From: Cavia porcellus
Lineage: Eukaryota; Chordata; Mammalia; Rodentia; Caviidae
DNA: 64,000 nt
Reading direction: 5' to 3'
NCBI RefSeq assembly: GCF_034190915.1
Contig: NW_026947506.1
Span: 29,827,248 to 29,891,247 of the forward strand
Shown here: piece by piece, positions 34,101 through 46,115 of the stretch
Layout of the letters: each line of letters begins with the position of its first letter
How positions within the stretch are numbered: the first letter of the stretch is position 1
The notes under the pieces: model-generated
The model's database searches: none
Told to the model about the DNA's origin: nothing
What the model saw: only the letters and a program-made list of their open reading frames with translations
Position numbers and translations under genes: made by a program

Positions 34101-35105
34101 ACAACTCTCTAATAAAACAAATCATCTGAAGCTGTGGAAGCCACAAGAGGAAACAGCTGTGCGCTGCTGGCTGCGAACACGTGTGTCTACGCCCATCTCT
34201 CAGCCTGCCTGCTCTGCTCCTGCGGAATTCTGGATTCCCGGCTATTTCCTGGCACAAGAATGCTCGGGGCACCCAGAAGACAGTGAGGGAGCCAGGGAGC
34301 ACTCACAACGCTGTCACAGACAGTTACAGGTCAGCTTAGCAGAACCCTGCTGGAGACCATTGCGTCCTTGTGGCCACTGTCTCCTCACAGCCACCTCATC
34401 CTATGATCACCACCTCCCCATGACAATTAGCACCACACTGTCATTTATGTAACTGTCACACCCTCACTGTCTTACACGCCATCTCCCCTATGGGCTGTTT
34501 GCCCTGTTGATGTGGTACGGCATGGACCCCCAGGGTTGAGGGTCCCAGATGAGCAGACCTGAGTGAATGCTCGTGAGGGCTTGCGGCAACTTGCCCTGAA
34601 AGTCAGTTTTCAACAAAGCCTTAGAGTATTGTAAACTGAAGAAAGAAAAATTGCCCGTCAAGAAAGCCAGTCACAGCCACAAAGCTCACAGAGGATCCAG
34701 GCTGCATGGACGCCAGAGCCTGAATAGACGTACACAACAGGAGTCAGGGGACCACCCGGCCTGCCCTGCAGATCACATATTTGGCAACATGTGCCACAGA
34801 GGGAGGAACCCAAACACCCACCCTCCATGTGGCACCTCTCAGAGCTCTAGGGCTGACGTACCCATTCAGAAGCATCTCAGAGGAACGGTGCTCTGGGAAC
34901 TCTGCAGCCACAGAGGATACTGGAGCTCACATGACAACATGACAGACACCAGCCACGTGTAGGCGCTCAAACTCCAGTTAAAGTTGAGTGAAATCACACA
35001 CACTGAGGACCTCTTGGTTGTAGCAGTAGCCATGGCCGCAGTATCAGTGCTGGAGGAGAGACAGGGAGCCCAGCCAGAGGTTGTCCTGGAGTCTAGGCCT
35101 GAAAG
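31130..35105. other. Intergenic with candidate regulatory blocks
   Basis: Mostly unique DNA. Segment 31440-31720 has paired CATTCCA motifs. Segment 32860-33140 joins an AT-rich stretch, a run of ten G at about 32921-32930 and a small CpG cluster (33050-33135). No exon was recognised. Confidence 0.5.
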
Positions 35106-35479
35106 CTGCATCAGCCAGCTCAGGCCACTGGGACAGACTGCCACACGCAGGAGGCTTAAAGAACCGAACTGAACAACCACTCACTTGATTAGAGGCCAGA
35201 AGCCCAAGATCAAGGTGTTGGTGAGCAGGCTCCTATGAGCTTAGAGAAAGGCTAGGCTCTGTGTTATTCTGCAGCTGATGGGGTTGCCACCACCCTGGGA
35301 GCTCCTTGAAGGGAACATATGCCACCCTTTCTCTGCCCATTTTCCCAGAGCCAGTGTGGAATGTGTGTATATCCTTCCTATATACAGCCGCAGTCAAGCA
35401 CTAGGGCCCAGCCTTCTCCAGGGTGACCCCATGTAAGACTTTAGTGTAACTAATTGTATGAAGACCTTGCTTCTAAGTA
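35106..35479 (-). mobile_element. Old LTR-type interspersed repeat (antisense)
   Basis: The segment has the phrase order of a common ancient mammalian repeat: 'cactgggacagactgccaca', 'ggaggcttaaagaac', 'agaagcccaagatcaaggtg', and near the end 'ccttgcttctaagtaaggct' and 'acatccacaagctcc'. The family assignment beyond this is uncertain. Confidence 0.5.
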
Positions 35480-38479
35480 AGGCTACATCCACAAGCTCCA
35501 TGCTTGTGAATGGGAGGGGCTCCTCCCCACCCCCTGCCCCACAGCTCCCTTGTGCCCAATCAACCACCTGTCTGCTCACAGTAAGAGTTTGGATGGGCAC
35601 ATGCTTTCCACCAGGGCCCGGCCCTTGGTGCCCACTCTACAGATCCATCAGGGATGGGTAAAAAGACAAGTCAAACAGGGACCCCCAACAGGAAAGACCT
35701 CCAGATCTCCCCCAACTAGAAAGTTCCTGATCCAGGGTGGTTCAGACATGGAAAGAATCTGGGGTGAGGTCTGGCTCAGCAGGTGACCCAAGTATGTTGG
35801 TGGCCATGGTCTAACAAGGAAACATTCTGGCCTCCAAAATGGCCTCAAACAAGGCTGGGTACTAGAGATACAGAGGCAGAACTCTGGCCCATCCTCACCA
35901 CCAGCCCAAGTGCCAGGACCAAGACCATGAGGCACCATGAGGAGCTGATGTCCTGGAAGATTCCAAAAGGCAGTCACACTGGAGCAGGAGCTGGAACTTC
36001 CTCATATGCCTGTCAAGGCCTCAGCTCATACTCCACGCTCTGAAAGAGGGGAAGGCCAAGGCCTGGCGGCAACATAGGCCCTGGCAGCTCCCCAGGGGCT
36101 CCCGGGCAGGCTCGAGTTTCTAAGGAGCGTAAACTATGTCTTACAAACGAAGATAGTGACTCCAATGACTGAAGCATCAGAAATAACTCTGCTGACTCAG
36201 GCCCTGCCTGGGGTTCCGTGGGAAAGAGCCCAACAGCTGGAGGGCTTGGTCCTTTGGCTTCACTTTTGTGTTCCAAAGGAATTCCAGGTGGTTGGAAGCC
36301 TGCAGCTAAAAGCAACCTTGAGCCCTGGGATGGCCCTTTGGTGACAGGAGGGGACACCGCCCAAAGGCTCCAGGCTGTTGCGATTGCTCCATGGAGTCAA
36401 GGCCTGAGTTCTGGATACCCCTCTCCAGAAACTGCTGTGTCTGCACCTTTGCTGTACACAGGAAGCAACCTGTGGCCCCCATGCTGAACCTAAGAAAGAC
36501 AATGTCTATGCCCTACTGTATGAACAGAGACAGGACCTGGCTGGGGAGCTGAGCTGCAGTGGCAGAAACACCAGCTCAGAGGTGCTTAACCTGACGTCAT
36601 GTGACAAGAAGTTCTGGCTAGTGCACCCAGCAATTTGTTGCATCAGTGGGCTTGGCTTCCCTGATCCTTGCTTGACCTCAAACCTCAGAACTGTTGCATC
36701 ATGATGCCAAAATTATGGCCAGCTCCAGGTATCACAGCCTCATCCACCCATATCTGTTCCCTCTTTTTAGAATCCAGGATTATGTTCCCAGAGCCCTAAG
36801 GCAGCCTTCTCTCTAGTTCATTGTTAGAGTTGTTTGGATCCAAGGCGGTCACAAACAGGAGGATGGAGTCATGCAGATGTTTGTTCAGAGTGTCCAAGTT
36901 GACTCCACAGGGCCAGGACACCTGAGGTACACCCCTGTACCTCAAGCAGGCCCTGAGATAGAGTTTAGCATGCAGAAGGTTTGTTGGGAGAACCCAATCA
37001 CAGAGGAGAGTAAAGAGAGAGTGGGCAGAGAAGCCAGCTGTGGTGTGGGCCCCATGCCTAGGGCACAGGACTGGTTCGCTCTGGGCCAGGATGCTGGGCC
37101 TGTATGCATGCCTTGGCATGTCCATCAGCAGAGCTGCCCCAAGATGGGCATGGCCTGGAGCCAGGCAGAGCTCCAATGAGGTCCTGGAGGGGCAGATTCT
37201 GCTCGGCAGTCAGGGCACTGATGAGTACCTGGGCAGCTATGCACTGCACCCCCCACATCTATCCCAAAGTGATGAAAACCACGGATCAGTCTGTGTGAGG
37301 GGAGGGGTGGCTAGCCAGGTCTGAACAGATACATGCGGAAAAAAGTCAAAGAAATACCTGAAGCAGTGACTTCTGAACAGAAGGATCATGGGATATTTTT
37401 CTGTTTTTCTTCATGTTATTCTGCCTAAAGTGAGTATGTATTCCTTTTTCCAGAGGGAAAAAATTTTTTTTATTTTCCTACAGAATGCTCTCACCCATGG
37501 AGTCCAGGATCTGGAATCCAGAATGAGACTTGGTCTCCCAGGGCTTGCGTGCATGGGGCGGGAGTATCTACAAAGTGTGTTCTGGAGTCCATGCTCCAGC
37601 ACTCCAAAAAAGGACTGTTTCCTTCTCCACTAATTAGCTACATGACTGTTTTTGAAAAGAACTGTCACATTGTCAGATTCTTCACCCATGAGATGGACCC
37701 ACTCAAGCTAGCCCATATTTTAATGTAAGACAACTAATGTTAGAATAGCTCATTACTGTAAGATCTCAAGATCTGGGCAGCATCACACAGAGGTTATCTC
37801 TCACTCACATGGAGCCTGACCCTCAATGGCCATTGTCCACACAAGCATACGGGGACTCGGCCCCACCCAGCATGGTCTCTGAGTCCTCAGATACCCCTCC
37901 ATTGTGCTAGAAGACAGGGAGAGGGTTAAAGGTAATGGAGGATCACAATGAGAGGTTTTAGGGGCCTGGAAATCATGAACATCCTGTTGACTAGAGTTCA
38001 GAAACATGGCCACACCAGGGGCTGCACAGCATGGTCTAGTAGCCTAGAGGGGAAAGGACAATGTCTGTCACATGAGTAGATCTACTGCTGGTGGCTGCTG
38101 GCATCCAGCCTCCCCTCCAGGTGGAGTCGCCTCTCTCTGCAGTGGACAGCCACGCATGTCTGCCCAGGGCTTTGACCACCAAGGGATAGACAAGGCACCA
38201 AGGGCACTGCAGAAATATCCCAAAGGTCCCAGATGTGGCTTGTTCCTAGCATTCACCCTGAGGTACCTGTAGTTCTGTTATTCCCTGCCTTCTCACCAGC
38301 CCAGGAAGGTAAGCCTGTCTGCCTCCACCAAGGTCAGTCCTGGGACTCGGCCATTTTCCCCCAAGAGATGAAGACTGGTGGACATTTTTGCCCTGTAAGG
38401 TCATATGGGGAGGTCAACCAAGGTGTGACAAAGCAGATCATCCGGTGTCCAGAGTGACTCAAGGTGCACAGAATCTAAG
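35480..38479. other. Intergenic, no gene seen
   Basis: Three kilobases of unique sequence. A T-rich patch with 'ggaaaaaattttttttattt' occurs at about 37455-37480. No exon was recognised. Confidence 0.5.
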
Positions 38480-38955
38480 GAGGGCCCTGTTGGTAAATGC
38501 CCCTCACGTGGGCCAGGATGAAAACCAGCGGCTCCCATGAGCCTACTGGCTCTCAGGCTGAGAATCAAACTTCCTCCACCCCTCCCCCCATAGCTACTGG
38601 GGATAGATGTCTCAGCATCTCTTGGAAGGATGACCATATGCAATATAGCAAACATGGGGGATTTCCTCCTATCTTCTGTTTGAAAGCAAAGGTTGTTCTC
38701 ACTGTTTTGTTTTTTTATGTTTCTTTTGCTCTATTCAATATTCTCAATTGGTTTTTATAATGTTCTGTTTTTGGTTTGATTTTGCTATACCTAATTGACT
38801 GGACAACTATTGTGAAGATAACAAGATATACCATAGTACCTGTTACTACCATCCCAGTGTCCTGCTGTGAAGTCGTATACCAATTTCACTGTAGTGTCTC
38901 AATTGGCTTTGTTCTGCCTTGTTCTGTTGTATTTTTACTACTTTCAATAAAAAGA
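38480..38955 (+). mobile_element. Retroposed element, copy B of the three-member family
   Basis: It aligns with copy A from near the same 5' end ('ccctgttggtaaatgcccct' against 'ccctccctggtaagtggc') to the 3' end ('ttgttctgttgtatttttac', then AATAAA). Blocks such as 'ggggatttcct', 'ggacaactattgtgaagata' and 'cctgctgtgaagt' are shared. The flanks 'agaatctaagg' and 'agaatctgcagg' may be a worn target duplication. No coding frame. Confidence 0.65.
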
Positions 38956-39242
38956 ATCTGCAGGAAGAATCTGCATCCACACTGTGAATACAAGCTGTGG
39001 TTGGGGCTGTGTTTTCCTGGGACAGGCTGGGTTAAGGACCAGCCACAGTGTGGCTGTCTGGAGGGCAGTGTGGGTCCCAGGCAAGTGGGTCTGCTGGTCT
39101 CCTCAGCATGGGATAGAAACTCTGCTCCCAAGTCTGGGGCTAATGATCTGTGTCTGCTGGGGAAGGTCAGGCTTATCCTGAAGGTGGCCCCTCACTGAGA
39201 CAGCAAGTGGAAGAGTGGAAACAATTCCAGAGTGTTCTCTAG

Positions 39243-39510
39243 GACTTGACTGTTGTCCTCCACTTCAGGCTTCTGTGTCCCCACAAATTTCATAAGTCAG
39301 AACCCTAACCTCCAATATCTCCAAATGTTATATCATTTACCAACAGAACACCTGGTCCATCCACCATGAACCACACTCTCCCAAAGGACATGGAGTCTTC
39401 GACTGAAATGGCACATTTGAAGGGACAAGAGGCCAAACTCCCACAGCTCAGCAGGCATGACCCATCCACACCCATATCCAGTGGCAGGATCATGCATTTC
39501 TACTGTTTAA
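39243..39510 (+). mobile_element. LTR-type interspersed repeat fragment
   Basis: The stretch 'ttctgtgtccccacaaattt', 'cataagtcagaaccctaacc' and 'tccaatatctccaaatgtta' is the well-known opening of MaLR-like LTRs in sense orientation. The continuation is diverged. Confidence 0.5.
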
Positions 39511-40649
39511 GCCCCAGACTGTGTTCTAACCAGGGAGACAAATGTGACAGGACCCCCTTCCACCTTCAGCTCCGTGGCCCTTGGTCTGATCAGCTCAGCA
39601 TTCCCCGCAAACACTGGTATCTTGCTTCCTCCCATATGGGAGCTCACATGGGACTCAATGCCTTGGGAAGGTAACATCCCAGTTTGGAGCCTGGGGCTCA
39701 GAAGTATCTTTTTGCCTCTCAGGAGACTAGCAGCCTGCAACTACTGTGGTTTGCAGGAAAACAGAAGTTTGCTATGGGGTCAGGCCTTGCTCCTGTCCTT
39801 TCTTACCCCAGGGGGTGGGTTTCTCAGGGCCTGGATAGGAGCTGCTGATACCCCCTCCACAGCCAGTTGGGCATCTTACAGGACAGGGCACTGGGGTGGA
39901 GCGGGTTAGAGACTGTTGTGGTGGTGTTTTTGTCATACTAAAACACAAAATTAATTCAGCCATTTCTCCTGACCCCAAAATGTCTGAGGAACTAAGTGGA
40001 GAGATGAATTATTCATATCTTTAGAATTCATTCTCCCAAACATGAGCAAAAATAAATTGCATTTTTCTCTCAAAATGAGGCTGTTTCACCTGAAGGCTAT
40101 GAGTCCAAGGAATGAGAGAATGCAAACATAAACCACAGGTCCCTCTGCAGTTCCAGACACTGAAGAGGAGAAAGTGGCAGGGAATAAAAGACAGCTTGGC
40201 CTGGGACACTGGGGACTATAGGAGATGTGCTCCCCCACCCAGGGACGGGCGGCCCAGCAAGTCCTGGCCCTGCTTTTCTCCCATGTAAGATGAGTCTGCT
40301 GACCCGCACATTAGAATGTTCCAGATTTTCCTTCATTCCCAGGGTGAAGTCTGGGTCGCTGGAATGCAAATCTCATCCCCAGCGGGAAATCTTTCGCACA
40401 GGTCCTCCCACCTAAATATCCCCACCTGGCTGTGGAAGGACTAGGGTCATCCATCTAGGGCTGTGATAGGAAGGACAGTTTGGCCGTCAGGACTTTTACT
40501 CCTGACAGCTGAGCAGGTACAGCTCCCCGAGGTTCAGGCATCAGGCTGGGCAGCCTCAGCTGAAACCCAGGACAGCAGCTGGGTGGATGCTAGTGCAGCC
40601 ACTGGTACAGGGAAGGCCCAAAGCTCCCATGGCCCCAGCCAAAGGCCAC
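39511..40649. other. Intergenic with one AT-rich candidate block
   Basis: Unique DNA. Segment 39915-40110 is AT-rich and repeat-free with several TAAT/ATTA cores. No exon was recognised. Confidence 0.5.
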
Positions 40650-41160
40650 AGTATTAGCTTTCTGTTGCTGTGGCAAAATACTTGAGAACGGCAACTTTCA
40701 GGGGAAGTGGTTGGCTCTGGGTTTCAGCCCATGGTCACGTGGCTCTGTTACTGCCAGGCCTGTGGCAACACAGAAGTTATAGGGGGATATGGCAGCCAGA
40801 AAGCAGAGAGTGGCTGAAAGATGTTGGGGACAAGATATCCCCTTCCTTGGGGGCTGGAGGCTTAGCTCAGCGGCATAAGCACCTGCCTTGCAAGCAGGCA
40901 ATCGTGAGTTCGATCCCCGGTACCAATAAAAATGAAAAAGACCAAAAAAAAAAAAAAAAAAAAACCAAGATATCCCCTTCCCTCTTAAGTTTCCACTGCC
41001 TCCCAAGAGGCCATTCTGCTATTAACTCATCAATGGATTAATTGATAGATGAGGCCAGAGCTCTCATGATCCTATCACCCTCTGAAAACCACTGCACTGG
41101 AGACCAAGCCTTCTATACATGAGCCTTGGGGGATGTTTCATATCAAATCAAAACAGCTGC
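40650..41160 (-). mobile_element. MaLR-type LTR (antisense), split by an ID SINE
   Basis: On plus it opens 'ttagctttctgttgctgtgg', continues 'gggtttcagcccatggtcac' and 'cagaaagcagagag', and after the ID insertion resumes 'ttaagtttccactgcctccc', 'catcaatggattaattgata', 'gagctctcatgatcctatca' and 'gagaccaagccttc'. Order and content match rodent antisense MaLR-like LTRs. Confidence 0.7.
40847..40965 (+). mobile_element. ID SINE nested in an LTR, perfect 16-bp target duplication
   Basis: A full ID body with intact A and B boxes and a long A tail is flanked by identical copies of 'caagatatccccttcc' at 40831-40846 and 40966-40981. The insertion splits the LTR and is therefore younger than it. Confidence 0.95.
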
Positions 41161-42024
41161 CTTGTATCATCTGTCTGCCCCCTCTAACCAATGCATTCTT
41201 AGATGAGGGACTGGCAGGACAGGGGCTGCACCTAGGTGGGGCTGGAGCCCCAGACACAGTGAACAAGAAGCTAAGTACCCCTACCTGGTTCACAATATTT
41301 GGCCTGAAGAAGGTCTGGTGAGACCCCTTGGAGGTCAGAGAAGGCTCCAGAAAAGGCAGCATGGAAGGGCAGGCAGCCAGTCAGGGGTCCAAGGACTCTA
41401 AGAGAAAAACAGGCCCTCTTCAAAGAAGGCTACCTCCTCCCTTCAGCCATCCAATTTCTGGGGAGCAGTCTCTGAGAGCGGGAAGCAGTGTGCATATGAA
41501 CTCCGGGTAGCTGCGCAGGTCCTCCTAAGCAATAGGTGATCCACCTCCAGAACGAGGCCCACGTGGGATAGACATGGCAGGAAGCAGTACCTGATCCACT
41601 AACTTTGCTTCAGACAGGCTCCCTAGAGCAGCCCAGGCTCTGGGACATCTGGCTTGGATGACAGCATCTCCTCTGGAGACTGACTTTGTCTAGCCCTTTG
41701 GCTGTCTGAGAAGGTTAACCTCTAATCTCTGTCTCCTCCTTCTCTGGGTGAAGGAGCTCATTAGCAGCAACTGGTAACAACAGGGGCAGGGTGTGTGAGT
41801 AGGGAAGGCCTTGTCCAGAACCCTACCCCCACCTGTGGTCAACTTACTGGGGGAGGGGGTCCTGGTATTGAAAGAGGCTGCCAGCTGCCAGCTCCTCGAC
41901 TCCCCTGGCTTCACCTAGGTGCTCATCTTTGGGTCTTGGCTCAATGCTTTGAGGTGTCTCCACCTGACCAGCCTGAGTGACCTTCAATATCCTCCCCACA
42001 CCACAAAGATAGACAGGCCAAAAC
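41161..42024. other. Intergenic, no gene seen
   Basis: Unique sequence of moderate GC, without recognisable exons. Confidence 0.55.
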
Positions 42025-42210
42025 CCAGTGAGCCTAAATTCAAATTCTGACTCCCTACTTGAAAGAGCCAGAGCAAGTTCCCTTCTGAAACTGTCCCTCA
42101 GTCTCCCCATGTGTAATGTAGTGCTCATTTGTGGCACCTACCCCCACAGGGCAGTGATGAGAATTAAAACAGAAAGCACCTAACATAGCATCTGGGTCTG
42201 AGCCAGCTGT
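42025..42210 (+). repeat. MIR SINE
   Basis: A long, fairly complete MIR: 'aaattcaaattctgactccc', 'ccctcagtctccccatgtgt', 'ggcacctacccccacagggc', 'gtgatgagaattaaaacaga' and 'aaagcacctaacatagcatc' in the canonical order. Confidence 0.75.
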
Positions 42211-42375
42211 GGCTGCTGATTTTCCCCCAGCACCTGCTCCAGTGTGCAATGATGTGACTGAGCACTGATGTGATCAATGCCTGACTTTCCTCGTTGGTGG
42301 TTAACTAGCTCCACAAAGGCAAGGGTTGGATGGCACCTAGAGACAGTTCCCTAGAGGTGTGGAAGACACTTACAT

Positions 42376-42762
42376 TGGATGGATGGATGGCTACATGCAT
42401 AGACGGACAGTGGGTGGATAATGTTTGGATGGATATTACACACATGAGAAGGTGGGAGGTGAATGAGTGGATGATTATGTAGGTGGATGGATGGATGTTA
42501 GATGAGTAAATGGTTACATGATGAATGGATGGGTAGATAGATGGTGGGAGGATAATTGTTGGATGGGAAGGTAGGTAGATAAATGGTTACATGGGTGCAT
42601 GGAAAGATGATAGATGAGTAAATGGTTACATGGATGAATGGATGAGTGGATGGATGGTGGGTGGATAATGGTTGGATGGAAGGTTATATGGATGGATAGG
42701 TGAGTGGATGGATGAATGTATGGTTAAATTAATGCATGAGTAGATAGATGGATGAATGAGAA
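42376..42762. repeat. GGAT array with higher-order units
   Basis: GGAT, GAGT and GGTT tetramers form longer units such as 'gatgagtaaatggttacatg', seen at least three times, and 'gtggataatggttggatgga'-type units. This points to unequal exchange above the tetramer level. Confidence 0.9.
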
Positions 42763-45128
42763 ACTCATGGGAGCAAAGAGGTCATTCAGCTCTGGTGTTC
42801 CTCTGAGGTCCTGGCAAGGGCTGACAACAGGAGCTGTCTGTCTCTTTACTGGAAAAAATCAGTGCTTGCTTTCCTGCTGTGGAATTCTGGCTGGGCTTGG
42901 GAAGCTAATTCCTAGCACTGGATAGACAACTTTCTCTCTCTGGATTCCCAAGGGCTACCACAGAATGTGCTGTGGCCTCAGGACAAGCAGACATCTTCTA
43001 TGCTCATGCCTATTTCTCAGCAAGAAAGATTTGGCACAGATATGTGCTCCAGCAGCAGCTGGGATGAGCAGACACATAGTGTGTGCCCTTCAGCCTGGGC
43101 CTGCTATGGGGAGGCTTCTCAGGGATCTGTGTGTGCCACTAGGTCAAGCTGGATCAGGATACAGGAGCTGAGCGCCAGCTGCCTGTTCCAGTCAGAGTTG
43201 AGATCAGTGTGAGCATTTCTTCCTCCAACCATGAGCTCTGGTGCCCTCCCTGTGTTCCTGGTCCCCTCCCTGGGCTGCGGAGAGGCAGGACTTGCTCTTG
43301 GCTGTTTTGTGGAAAAATCCACTTATTGTCTTCACTGCTGGGGAGTTCTGATCTCCAGGCTGCCGCTTCCTAAGGTGTTGCCATGGAGACGAATTTTCTG
43401 TCATAAATAAAAGTGTTCTGGGGTCAGATCTCAAGCATAACTAGGACAGATTTTTGAGGGGGAAATGCCAGAATTGTGAGCTGCAGGGAGGACAGTCTGG
43501 GATGCTCTTCCCAAAGGCTGTTTTTCAGCCTGCTGTGAATTGGCAGGCAGCTGTCCCTCCCTGTCCCCTGAGGTCAGCCCCCTTCCCACCCTTCCTCTTC
43601 AGCACCTGTCACTGTCTGAGCCCTGGGGCCAGGTTACCTGTTGGGTTGATATCCAAAGGACTCTAAAGATGAGTTGGCTCCCCAGACATCACAAAAGCCT
43701 GTGCTTCTGCTGTGTGTCCTTAGCCTCATCTCTACATCTCTGTGCCTGGACCCTTTCTGGGAACAAGGTCCTCCTTCTAGAACTCCTGGCACATTCCTCA
43801 GCCACCTCCCTGAGCCAACAGAGCTCAGGTATTCCCCTGAGCTGGGAGCAGGCCAGGGCTACTCCAGCTGGGGCATCATTTCTGAGGCTCTCCCACTCTA
43901 GTCTTGAGGATATCAGCTTCAGGGATCTCCTATGTTCAGGGTCACCACAGGTCACACATAAGAAGTGGGGGAAGCCCTGGGAGGAAGGAATGCAGGTCTG
44001 AGGGGCCCTGGACGCCACCCAGGCCAATACCAGCAGCCAAGGGCTGTTTGCCAAGCTGCCCCCATGTTAGGTAAACACAGTCCTCACCCTTGGGCGGGGC
44101 CAAGTACTGCCATCCCTTCCCTGGGATATTGGGCATCCTTACAACCCCCCACAACCCTGGAGCTGAGGCTGCTGCCCCTCCTCCCAGTACCATGAGCCTC
44201 CGACTGGGAAAAAGCAGCTGGGGTTGGCCAGGACCCATTTTCCCAGGGCGGCTCCAGTCACCCATCTCTCCAAAAACACAAACAGGGATGGAATGAAGAG
44301 AAGAGAGTCTCTACAGGAGGTAGAGGGTGGAATTTGAACCCAAACAGGGTCCTCTGTCCCATCCCATGTCCCTTAGGCTGGCATCCCCTTCCCAGGAGGA
44401 GGCTGGTGTCTCAGGAAGCCTGCAATCCAAGAAGGCCTGGGGAGAGCTGTAAGAGGGACTAAAACATAGCCCTGACCACAGCAGTCTCCTCAGGTCCCTC
44501 ATGAAGGTCATGCAGGGGGCTGACTGCAACTGTGTGTTCCACCAGCTGCCCAGACCTGTTTCCAGTGGGGCCCTCGGCCTGCTGAACCACTAGCTTAACT
44601 CACCACGCCCTGAGCAGAGCCACAGAAGTGTACCCCACTTTGGCCCTGGATCACAGTGGGCACCCCTGGAGTCAAAAGTGGAGTGGCAAGAGATCTGCCT
44701 GTTGCATACTCACAGCCCTGACCATGGCCCTGGCATTTTGTCTACAAGTGTACACTGCCCACACTGCCCCTTGATGAGGACCCAGGACACAGCGAACCCA
44801 GGGCAGGGGCACTGTCACAGAGCGGGTGACAGGAAAGACAGGGACACCAAATAGCACTGAGTCTTCTTTATTCCGTGAGTGCCTGGGAAGCCCCCCAGAA
44901 ATCCTGACCAAAGAATATTTAACAACCCGCAAAGAAAAGAGACCATATACAGCAGCACTGGTGCTGTCACCCACGTGCTGGCAGGGACAAGAAACAGGTA
45001 ACGCTAGGTTTTCAGCAGCTTTCTCAGTTCCTAGTCTGTGTCTCACCAAGGGATACTCTTGTGTGCAGCTGTGTGTCTGTGTAGTCACTGTGGGCTTCTG
45101 TGTCTCTGTGTGTCTGTGACTACATGTC
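42763..45128. other. Intergenic, no gene seen
   Basis: Unique DNA with overlapping ORFs up to 153 codons (43540-44001 plus). No known protein family or splice structure was recognised. Confidence 0.5.
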
Positions 45129-45695
45129 TCTCAGTGTCACCCTGACTCAAAACTAAAGACAGCACGAGAAAAGGGAACTACAGACCAACATCCTTCCTGA
45201 ACAGGCAAAAAATCAACCCTCAGCAAACTAGAGTATCAACAAACAGAATCAGTAACATATCAAAGGTACAACAAATAATGGTGAAGAGGACTTATCTCAG
45301 CGACCCAAGGCTCATTTAACATTTAAAAGACCCAATCAAGGTGATTCATGATATTAATAGCATAATGCAGAAAAAAAATCACTATGCTAATTTTAATAGA
45401 TGAAGAAACCATACAATGAAATTCAATAGATGCAGAAAACACATTTAATAAAATTCAACTGTCTTTTTATTTTTAAAAAACTCTCAGCAATCTAATAGCA
45501 GAAGTGTACGTCCTCTACATGATTAAACACATCTACTAAAAACGTACAGCAATATCAGAACCAATGTTAAAAGGCTCCATACTTTCTACCAAAGAACAGA
45601 AATAAAGATTGTGGGGCTGATGTGGTCAGTATATGCAAAACAGAGCCAGACCCTGCAGAAAACAGGTATCCTGGAGATCCTAGCCAGTATAATAA

Positions 45696-45780
45696 TTGGA
45701 GAAAAGGAAGGATAGGAAAGGAAGAGGAGGGGAATGGAAGAAGAGGGGAGGGGAGAGAAGGGGAAGAAAGGAAGGAAGTT
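45696..45780. repeat. GGAA/GGGGA-rich purine tract
   Basis: About 85 bp of nearly pure purine ('ggaaaggaagaggagggga') lies within the L1 fragment, probably expanded after insertion. Confidence 0.8.
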
Positions 45781-45889
45781 ATTTTCAGATAACATGATCA
45801 TGCATGCCAAAAATCCAAAAGAATCAAAATGAGAACAAAATCAAATGAGAACAAAAAACACCAAGTAGAATTAAGAAAATGTATCAAGG

Positions 45890-46066
45890 GGCCAGGGGTT
45901 TAGCTCAGTGGCATAAGCACCTGCCTGGCAAGCACAAGGGTGTGAGTTCAATTCCTGTTACCAAAATATACATATATAATTTAAAAGACTAGGGATTTAG
46001 CTCAGCGGTGTAAGTACAAGCATGAGGTCATGGGTTTGATCCCCAGTACCAAAAAAATAAAAAATA
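45890..46066 (+). mobile_element. Dimeric ID SINE sharing one target duplication
   Basis: The first ID unit (45890-45980) ends in 'ccaaaatatacatatataat'. The second (about 45986-46066) lacks the 'gcctgcctggca' segment between A and B boxes. 'aaaatgtatcaagg' before the pair and 'aaaaatttatcaagg' after it form one imperfect duplication around the pair. The dimer splits an L1 fragment. Confidence 0.8.
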
Positions 46067-46115
46067 AAAAATTTATCAAGGCTGCAGGATACAAGGAAAA
46101 TACACAAAACAAATT

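Larger units (their letters stand above)
45129..46115 (+). mobile_element. L1 ORF2 reverse-transcriptase region fragment, split by an ID dimer
   Basis: It reads in L1 ORF2 order: 'gaactacagaccaacatcct', 'aaggtgattcatgatattaa', 'aatagatgcagaaaacacat', 'aaaattcaactgtcttttta', 'atcctagccagtataataat' and 'aagttattttcagataacat', resuming after the ID dimer with 'ggctgcaggatacaagg'. It carries many frameshifts and an internal GGAA-rich low-complexity stretch (45696-45780). Confidence 0.8.

Noticed and set aside
42376..42762. CRISPR-like regular spacing of repeats
   Set aside because: The units are tandem tetramer expansions without unique spacers, in a mammalian genome.
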